Of a stretch of 64,000 bases of DNA, positions 54,279 through 64,000 are shown one piece after another. The stretch comes from Mrakia gelida (Eukaryota > Basidiomycota > Tremellomycetes > Cystofilobasidiales > Mrakiaceae): NCBI GenBank assembly GCA_024345305.1, contig BRON01000002.1, positions 3,038,001-3,102,000 on the forward strand, in the 5' to 3' direction. The first letter of the stretch is position 1. Every line of letters begins with the position of its first letter. Both the position numbers and the translations under genes were made by a program. The notes below the pieces were generated by a model. The model was given only the letters and a program-made list of their open reading frames with translations, did not search any database and had not been told where the DNA came from.

Positions 54279-57200
54279 ATGAACACTTCTTCCTCTTCCT
54301 CGCTGGCTCAGCGACCTTCTTCGATCCGACCTGTGAACGCTTTCACTCCTCAAAAGGCTCCACTTCAGCCAGCTCAACCGTTCCAGGGGAGGACAGCAAG
54401 GTCCGTCATCAAAACAGTCAAGCTCACTCCATCAGGGTCAACAGACTACGAGCTGACTTGCAAGGTGAGATCCACTCCTCGTACATACGTCCTCCTGTGA
54501 GCAGTTGGAGCTGACTAGATATCTATGGCTTGTTGTTTGACGGGTTTCTTTCAGCGAGCTCTCCGTCTTCGCATCGTTCGGACTCTGCTCTTCTCCTTCA
54601 CCGCAACTTGGTCCATAGCAGCTACCACTAGCTACCTCACAGGTGAGCAGTCTCTATCCCGACGAATCTCTGTACCTACAGAAGCTCACATCTTCTCGCC
54701 CAGGCGGTTTCCATCTCCTCCCTTCCTTCGCGAGCTTCTTCTCCACTCTCGTCGCCTCCCTCATCATCTTCGCATTCTCAGTCCTCCCAACTATAGTACT
54801 AAGGAAATCTCTACTATCCCGTGAGCATCTCCTCCTTTGAGACCCCTGCTCCCTGTCGTCTCTCGTTCGTCTCAGCCTGTTGACGTTTGCTCTCCTTCCT
54901 TCCTTCGAGCAGAACCTGAACCGACGACGACCTCCCTCCTCTCTCGAATCTCCCTCCTGCTTTCCCAACCTACAACCCACACCACCACCATCGTCTTCTT
55001 CACATGCGCACTCATCCAAGCTTTCGTTTGGTCCGTCGTCACGGATCTCTCCAAGCCTGAGGCGAAGCTGGGAGTCTTTGCGAGCACCTTGTGAGCTGCT
55101 TCGTCGGTTCCCTTCCCTCCCTCCCCCCCTTCACGTCGAGCCTCGCTTCTCTTTGCTCGAAGGTCGTAACCACCTTTCATCGAAGAAGTATGCTGACCAA
55201 GCCTCCTCACTTTTCTTCCACGCTTCCAGAAAATATCCCTTCCACCTCAACGAGCGTCTCATCCTCATCCTCCTCGCCAACATCTCCCTCGGAATCACCT
55301 ACGCGTCAAGAGAGCTCCTCGCTGAGGCTTTCCTCCCCAAGTGGCCTTCAGATATGGTGAGCCCAACCCTTCTCCCAAGTCCCACCGTCTCGTTCAACTC
55401 AAAGAAGCTGACCCATCCTCTCCTTTGTCGACTTTGCCTCCAGCTCCCCATCCCAGGACTCCTCATCGACCGACTCGTCTGGCTCCCCTTCTCCCTCACC
55501 CTCCCCGTCGTCCACTCAGCAGCCTTCACAGCCGTCTACCTCACTTTCCGACGACCCGTCTTCCGGTTCATCCTCTCGTGGTTCGGGATCATCGCGAGGT
55601 GAGCTACTCTTCTGCTCCAGCCCGTCGTCGTTCCACCTTCGTCGACCATCAGTCGCTGACCTTGTCCTCGTTCGCCCACCCAGACCTCACATCGCCAACT
55701 TTCTTCGACGAGCTCACTTCCCTATGGATCTCGGACTGTTCTCGAGGATGGTCGTGCTCCAGTCGGCGACGATTCTTAGTTGGGAGGTCGCGAAAGCTGT
55801 TTTGGAGGTCTACATGGTCCAGGTGAGTCTTTGTCGTCTTCAGGGTTTCGAGCGAAGCTGTGATCGAAGCTGACATCTCGTTTTCATCTTTCTCTCAGCC
55901 CATGATCATCTCCCAAACCTCCACCTCGCCCGCTCGATGTCTCCTCGAAGGCATCTCCTCCCCCTCGCCTTACTTCCGAGTTCGTCTCTACCCCTTTCGC
56001 TCCTCTCTTCACTTCTCTACTCTTCCTTCATCCCGCTCCCCGTCTCGCCCCCTTCCACACACCTCCCAAACTCATCTAACCCACCTCACCCCTCCCGTCG
56101 TCTTCTTTCCCTCGCCCGTTGCAGCACCACGCCCTCTTCGAACTCTCCCACCTCTCCCTCACCTCCGCCTCCCTCCGCAAAACGATCTTCGCAGACCTAA
56201 CCGTCAACCCCTCCACCGGTCGAACCCTCTGGCAAGAAGTTTGGAGATCTCAAATGGTCCTCCTCGGGAACTCGTACCAGAAACTCCTCGCGAGAGGAGC
56301 GTCGTCGAAACCCGCCGCCGTCACGTCGTCGGCCAGCACGACGAATGGAGGAGGATCCCCCACTGGAGGAAGACCTATCAAACTGAAGAACGACCCTTCG
56401 ATCTTCCGTCCTCAAGCTCCCCCTTCAGCACTCGCTTCGTTCCTCTCGTCGTCGGATTCGCCCTCCCCAGCACCTCGCTCTTCCTCCTCCTCCGCCGTCG
56501 TCTCCTCCGCGACCTCGTCACCAAGTACCGTCCCCTCCATCTTCACTCAGCACTCCCTCCCTCCCGCTCCCCCACCCGCCGTGGCTCCCGCACCCAAACG
56601 CGTCGTCGCTTCCGGAGGAGGGATCCTCTCGACCCTCCTGGGTCTGCTCGGGAAAGTCTGGGGAGTCGCGTGGGGGTTGGTCCCGAAAGAGCAGAGGGCG
56701 CTGGTGGAGGGACAGCTGGTTGGGTTGAGGAGGGCTGAGGGGAGGGAGGTAGGGAGGGGGGTGGTGAGAAGGAGTTTGGGTGGGGAGGGAGAGAGGGAAG
56801 AGAATGGGTTGGGGGTGAAGAGTGAGTCGATCGGAACAAACGCGTTCTTTTCTCGACCCTGTGTTTTTGTTTTCGTTTGGAGCGAGAGGGCTCCGAGACG
56901 AGCCAAAACACGAAACACAAACTGACAACCTCCTTCCCTCCTCTCCCCTCCCCCCCCCCCCCCCCCCTCTTCCTCCGCCCCCTCGTCCCAACCCGCCCCA
57001 ACCCCAGTCCTCTCCACCCTCATCGCCTCCTCCCTAACCGAAGACCCCTACGGACAAGTCCAACGTTCCATCCCCGAAACCCTCGAAGCCCTCCTCTCCT
57101 TCCACGAAGCCCTCAAAGCGTTCCAAATCGAAGCAACCCAGGGGAAGGTCGCGAGCGCGTTGGGGGAGGTCGAGAGAGAGGAGATGAGGTTGGTTGTGAT

Positions 57201-57501
57201 CAAGGAGGTGGGGGAGGTTTTGGATGGTGAGTTGCGAGCGAGGCGAAGCGAGCGAACGCGTGTTGGTTGTTTTGGGGATGGGGTGGGTGGGTTTGGGTGG
57301 GGGGAGGGAAGAGGGGGGGAGAGGAGGAGGGACGGACGGAGAGGGAAGAAACGACGCGCTGACTTCGGGTTTTTCGCGTTTTCGTTGACAGCCACGAAGG
57401 AAGGGATTCGTCGAATCGTGGATACGTTCGGAGCTCATCTTTCGGCTTTCAAGCTGCCTGTTCAGGTGGTGAAGCAGTTGGAGGGGTTGGTTTCGCCTTG
57501 A
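54279..57501 (+). CDS. NDC1: Nucleoporin Ndc1
   Basis: Integral membrane nucleoporin that anchors nuclear pores (and, in yeasts, the spindle pole body) in the nuclear envelope. Eleven exons: 54279-54464, 54555-54642, 54704-54820, 54913-55090, 55230-55356, 55444-55598, 55684-55822, 55899-55979, 56125-56821, 57008-57226, 57392-57501; 698 residues, phases consistent. N-terminal six-helix region: YELTCKRALRLRIVRTLLFS, LVASLIIFAFSVLPTIVL, TTIVFFTCALIQAFVWSVVT, LILILLANISLGITYASREL, LPIPGLLIDRLVWLPFSLTL. After that comes the conserved HALFELSHLSL and the cytosolic domain with ADLTVNPSTGRTLWQEVWRS. A Ser/Pro-rich linker precedes the helical C-terminus. The intron 56822-57007 contains an 18-base C run. 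Confidence 0.85.
56950..56967 (+). repeat. Homopolymer run of 18 C inside an NDC1 intron
   Basis: C18 between the branch-like CTGAC and the acceptor CCCCAG of the intron 56822-57007, acting as, or replacing, the polypyrimidine tract. Confidence 0.93.
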
Positions 57502-57844
57502 TCTAGTTCGCGAGGTGGAAGGAAGGGAGGGAGGAGGAGAGGGATCAGGGATCGATGTCGTGTTGTTTTCGTTTGAGAAGGAGGAAGCAAGAGAGAGGGG
57601 GAGAGAGAGAGAGAGAGAACGTTTGAGATCATGAATAACAAAAAGACTAAGGCGAGGCAAAGGCAGTTTGAGGTGTGGTGCGTAGAGAGAGAGAGAGGAA
57701 ACGAGAAACGAGCAGAGGCAAACCCGGAGAAACGAAAGAGAGAGGAGAAAGACAAGAGATGAGATGAAAGGAGATGCTTTGGGGTATCTACCGAAACAGA
57801 GAGAGAAGAAAGAGAGGGGAGAGAGAGGGTAATGGGAGGTAGAT
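57502..57844. other. Convergent spacer NDC1 / MCM7
   Basis: 3' UTRs. Rich in GA repeats (GAGAGAGA around 57595-57620). No exon supported. Confidence 0.6.
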
Positions 57845-61103
<3,259 letters not shown>

Positions 61104-61686
61104 CCTGAAGAGAGGAGGGGAGAGGGGAAAGAGAGAAAGGGAGAGGGGGGAGGGAGGGAGGGTGCGATGGAGTTGAAGGAGAAGAAGGGGAGGAGGGAGG
61201 CGGGTCGAAAACGCGTCCGAGCTTTCATCCTTTTCCCTCTCGTCTTTCCGTCTCTTTTGAGTCACTTCAACCACAACTCGCTGATTTTTCGACCTCTCCC
61301 TCACCTTCCCCAAACCGCTCTCTGTATCCTCCAAAAAGAAGAATGCAAAAAAAAAGAGGAGGGCAAGGGCTAAACCTTATTTGTTGACACGTCGCCTCGA
61401 CTTCGAGCGACTCGTGCTCGTTGTTCTTCTACGCCTCCTCCTCCTCTCCACGATGCCTCCACGTCCTTCCTTCTTGAGAGCAACGTTGCCTCTCCCGTTC
61501 TCTCTTCGAATGCGAGCTATAAAAGGACTTCGACCGTTCTCCCAACCCAAACGGCCACTCTCTCTTCTCCTTTCCTCTCTTGCCTGACCTTTCGCACACC
61601 CTCCCCTCTCACTGCCTCTCTCTCGCCTCTGCCTTATAAACCCACACCTGCAAACCCACCTCACCCTCATCCACCAGCCAACCACC
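61104..61686. promoter_or_regulatory. Divergent promoter region, MCM7 / small unknown gene
   Basis: 583 bp. On the plus strand TATAAAA at 61518-61524 and TATAAA at 61635-61640 (about 50 nt before the ATG at 61687). On the minus side the ACGCGT element at 61211. No coding exon seen. Confidence 0.5.
61211..61216. promoter_or_regulatory. ACGCGT (MluI cell-cycle box-like) upstream of MCM7
   Basis: ACGCGT 108 nt upstream of the MCM7 ATG. In yeasts MBF/DSC1 binds this core before replication genes. The core is also frequent elsewhere in this window, so the functional claim is weak. Confidence 0.4.
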
Positions 61687-62251
61687 ATGACCTTCGCTTC
61701 TTCCATCCGAAAAACCTTCACCAAACGATCTGTTTCGTCCTCTTCGTCAAGCTCAACAGGATCGGACTCCTCCTTGACCTCCTCGTCTTGGTCCGACTCG
61801 CACTCCTTCGTCTCGCTCACTCCCTCTCGATCCACCGTCGCCAACGCTTCAAAACTGGTCCGATTCTCTCCTCCCATCCAATTCATCTCGTGAGTGTCTA
61901 CCCCTCTTCTTGATCTTCTTCTCGCGGTCTCGAACAACGTCGCTGACCTCGCTCCCACGACGCATCTCTCTTCTTTCTCCTCTCAGCCCATCCGTCCCTC
62001 CTCCAACTTACACCCAGCCCTCCACTTGCCCACCACCGTATCAAGCCAAACGAACTGTCATTCGACCCTCGCAGCTGCCCGGAGGAGGAGGAGGAAGGTC
62101 GAGTCAGGACATGATGGTGTTCGCGTCGCAGATGCAAAGTCGAGCGCTTTCGGGGAGGGTGAGTCTTTTGTTTTCGGTCTTGTTTGGAGTTAAAGGATCT
62201 GGAGCTGACTCTTGTTTCGCTTTGGGGGTTCTGCCCTTGTTGCAGCGATGA
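61687..62251 (+). CDS. Small Ser-rich protein of unknown function
   Basis: Exons 61687-61889, 61987-62158 and a final 6-nt exon 62246-62251 (one Arg codon plus stop); 126 residues. The structure has good GTGAGT donors, CTGAC branch sites and AG acceptors. N-terminus MTFASSIRKTFTKRSVSSSS, then a Ser-rich stretch, LVRFSPPIQFISPSVPPPTY, a Gly run and the end MQSRALSGRR. No signal peptide and no known domain. A TATA box 50 nt upstream suggests regulated expression. The stop could also come by reading past the last donor; splice choice there is uncertain. Confidence 0.5.
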
Positions 62252-63119
62252 GGAGGATGGGAGAGGGAGGCGCGTCGTGTCGAAGTCGTTTGGTTTCGTG
62301 CATGAGTTCCTTCTCCTTTCGGTTCCTTTGGGTTCCTTCCTTCTTGCAGTTATTTCGCTCGATTTTTCTACACCATAAGTCATGCGTTTTTAGCAGTTCT
62401 GAGAGCTGAGCAGGAGGAAGAAAGAGGCAAACAGCCAGGCTCGTTCGTCTGGGACGCCCTTCAGGCTCGAAGGAACCGCTTCTGCGAAGGTTTTCCTGGC
62501 ACACAGACATCGGTGGGCTCGCTGTCACACCCAGAGAGCCATAACTTGTCAACATGTCCCGCAACAGCGTGAAAAACTGACGAAAAGCGGAGAGTTCAAG
62601 TGGTGAATGTTGAGCGAGGAACTACAGGGGCCTCTCCTCTCGTCTTTGAGCAAATTGAAGATTTGTTTTTCGAGCTTCGCATACAGCTGAAGAGAAAGAG
62701 CCCATGTGGGTCGGAAAGCAGGAAGGGACGAAGAAAGTATACGTGTTCAAAGGAAAGCAACGAGTGCTTTCGAAGCAAAGGGGGAATCGAAATCACTGTG
62801 CCGTTCGAGAAGCTCCCTTCCTCCTCCTTCCCTCCCTCCTCCTTTTCTCCTCCACCTCCCACTCCCCTTCTTTCCCTTGTCCCTCCAGACGATGGTTAGA
62901 CACCCTCCTCGACACTAAACCCTCACCCACCAGAAACACCTACCCTTAAAAAGTCAAAACAGCACCGACAAGCCCCCCTTCTCTCCTCTTTCCCGCCCCC
63001 TCCCTCCTCCTTTGGCCTTCCTCCTCCTCTCCCCCCCTATACCTCCTCCCCTCTTCCACTTTTCGCCACTAGAGTTTCACCCATCTCTGCTCCTCGTCTC
63101 ACTCTCCCTCTTCCTCCCT
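62252..63119. other. Intergenic region
   Basis: 868 bp between two plus-strand genes: 3' UTR, then a pyrimidine-rich promoter region (62810-63115, CT-rich). A plus-strand open stretch at about 62600-62899 starts with GTG and shows no motif. No gene claimed. Confidence 0.5.
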
Positions 63120-64000
63120 ATGGTCAACAAGCGGAATGGAACGAGTCGTTCTCGAAGCCGGTCTTCGTCTCTTACGACCGCCGCCTCCACCACCAGGAAG
63201 GCTCAAGTCGTCGTTTCCACCTCCTCCCGAACGTCAACGAGGACGACGAAACCTCCTCCAACGAAACGACTTCGACGACACCCTCCCACAGTAGCTCCTC
63301 CTTCCTACCTGCTCAACGCCTACGCCTCTGGGTCGATGGATACGGGAGGAATCTTCTCCTCAGGCTCCTTGACCTCCTCCTCCTCCGACGCCGACGAACC
63401 TGACACCGCGAGCTCAGCAGCTGCGGACGACGACGAGGACGATCTACCAACATCAGGAGGAGGTCCTTCCACAGGCTTGAGGAGAAGAGGAGGAGGGAGA
63501 GGAAGGGAGTCGGACGAACCGTTGAGTAGTCTGAGTCCTCCACCGTCGATAGAACCGTCGAGTGCGAGGAAGAGGAAGAGAGGGAACGAACCAGGAGGAG
63601 GTCGTTGGAAGGGCAAAGGGAGAGCTGTTGCTGGTAGAGGTGGAAACGACGATATGCACGATGATCGGGAGGAGGACGGGTGTTCTGCTGCTGGAGGAGA
63701 TGAGGCGGAGGAGTATGAAGGGTTGGACGGAGAGGAGGACGAGACGGGGACGGTCATCGACGAGGAGGGTTTCGAGGATGAAGACGCGTTCGACATGATC
63801 GATCCCAGTGAGTTTTGCTTTCCTCTCTTCTCTACGCTTTCTTTTCTACCAGAGTCTGTACTCTTGGCTCTCGAGCTCGAAGCTGACTTGTTCTCATCTC
63901 CCCATGTCGCTCTTGCTCTTGCTCACTCAGCCGACGACAACCTCATCAACCACGCGTCAAAGAAGGACCTCCTCCGAGTTCGAAAAGGAGAGCTCTTCCG
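63120..64000 (+). CDS. Acidic nuclear-type protein, 3' end outside window
   Basis: Exon 1 63120-63807, intron 63808-63930 (GTGAGT, CTGAC, CTCAG), exon 2 from 63931 to the end of the window, phase consistent. N-terminus basic and Ser/Arg-rich (MVNKRNGTSRSRSRSSSLTT), with two basic clusters (KPPPTKRLRRH and ARKRKRG) that could be nuclear localisation signals, then a long acidic stretch (DGEEDETGTVIDEEGFEDED). Exon 2 reads DDNLINHASKKDLLRVRKGE, possibly the start of a helix-extended-loop (SAP-like) or charged helical domain. I do not recognise the family from this part. Because it runs off the window without a stop it is easy to miss. Confidence 0.6.
   Translation, partial: MVNKRNGTSRSRSRSSSLTTAASTTRKAQVVVSTSSRTSTRTTKPPPTKRLRRHPPTVAPPSYLLNAYASGSMDTGGIFSSGSLTSSSSDADEPDTASSAAADDDEDDLPTSGGGPSTGLRRRGGGRGRESDEPLSSLSPPPSIEPSSARKRKRGNEPGGGRWKGKGRAVAGRGGNDDMHDDREEDGCSAAGGDEAEEYEGLDGEEDETGTVIDEEGFEDEDAFDMIDPSEFCFPLFSTLSFLPESVLLALELEADLFSSPHVALALAHSADDNLINHASKKDLLRVRKGELF

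Noticed and set aside
62600..62899. 99-codon plus-strand frame in the last intergenic region
   Set aside because: Starts at GTG and drifts into CT-rich promoter sequence; no recognisable domain.

Overview
The window is nuclear DNA from a GC-rich, very intron-dense fungus. Genes are small, tightly packed and on both strands. Introns are mostly 60-110 nt, start GTGAGT or GTNCGT, and carry a CTGAC branch site just before the AG. Protein content (SEC66, GPI1, PRP9, SYF2, ERG8, VPH1, NDC1, MCM7) together with this intron style points to a basidiomycete yeast, most likely a red yeast of the Pucciniomycotina (Microbotryomycetes). The taxon is my inference. All exon coordinates were read by hand from splice signals, reading phase and family knowledge; there is no transcript evidence.

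Layout. 1-2933: 3' part of a gamma-tubulin complex GCP4 gene. 3221-5625 and 11837-14336: two inverted, diverged copies of a divergent pair of F-box-like genes, three of the four copies broken. They flank a secreted Gly/Asn-rich protein gene, SEC66 (ER translocon) and PRP9/SF3A3 (U2 snRNP). 14804-27162: SYF2, V-ATPase subunit a, a 19-exon aldo-keto reductase, another broken F-box-like gene and ERG8. 27511-41715: a tandem array in which a zinc alcohol dehydrogenase (minus strand) and an F-box-like gene (plus strand) repeat with a period of about 4.75 kb. It holds three ADH copies, two identical F-box-like copies and one diverged F-box-like copy at the right edge. The first ADH copy is rearranged into a chimera. 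41849-48272: an endonuclease III-like glycosylase, GPI1 (GPI-anchor synthesis) and UBC6 (ERAD E2). 48967-53709: a hypothetical gene, one more F-box-like gene and a secreted Cys-rich surface protein. 54279-62251: NDC1 (nuclear pore), MCM7 (replicative helicase) and a small unknown gene. 63120-64000: the 5' part of an acidic nuclear-type protein gene.

How it fits together. The conserved genes are housekeeping and form no operon-like pathway. The accessory signal is a lineage-specific family of F-box-like proteins (loci near 3.2, 4.5, 11.8, 13.3, 23.9, 31.2, 36.0 and 40.6 kb, plus a more distant one at 50.9 kb). It is present in divergent, inverted and tandem arrangements and at every stage from fresh identical duplicate to frameshifted relic. 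Other notable signals are exons of 6-21 nt, a C at donor position +4, and a recurrent CGACGCGTCG palindrome in introns and spacers.
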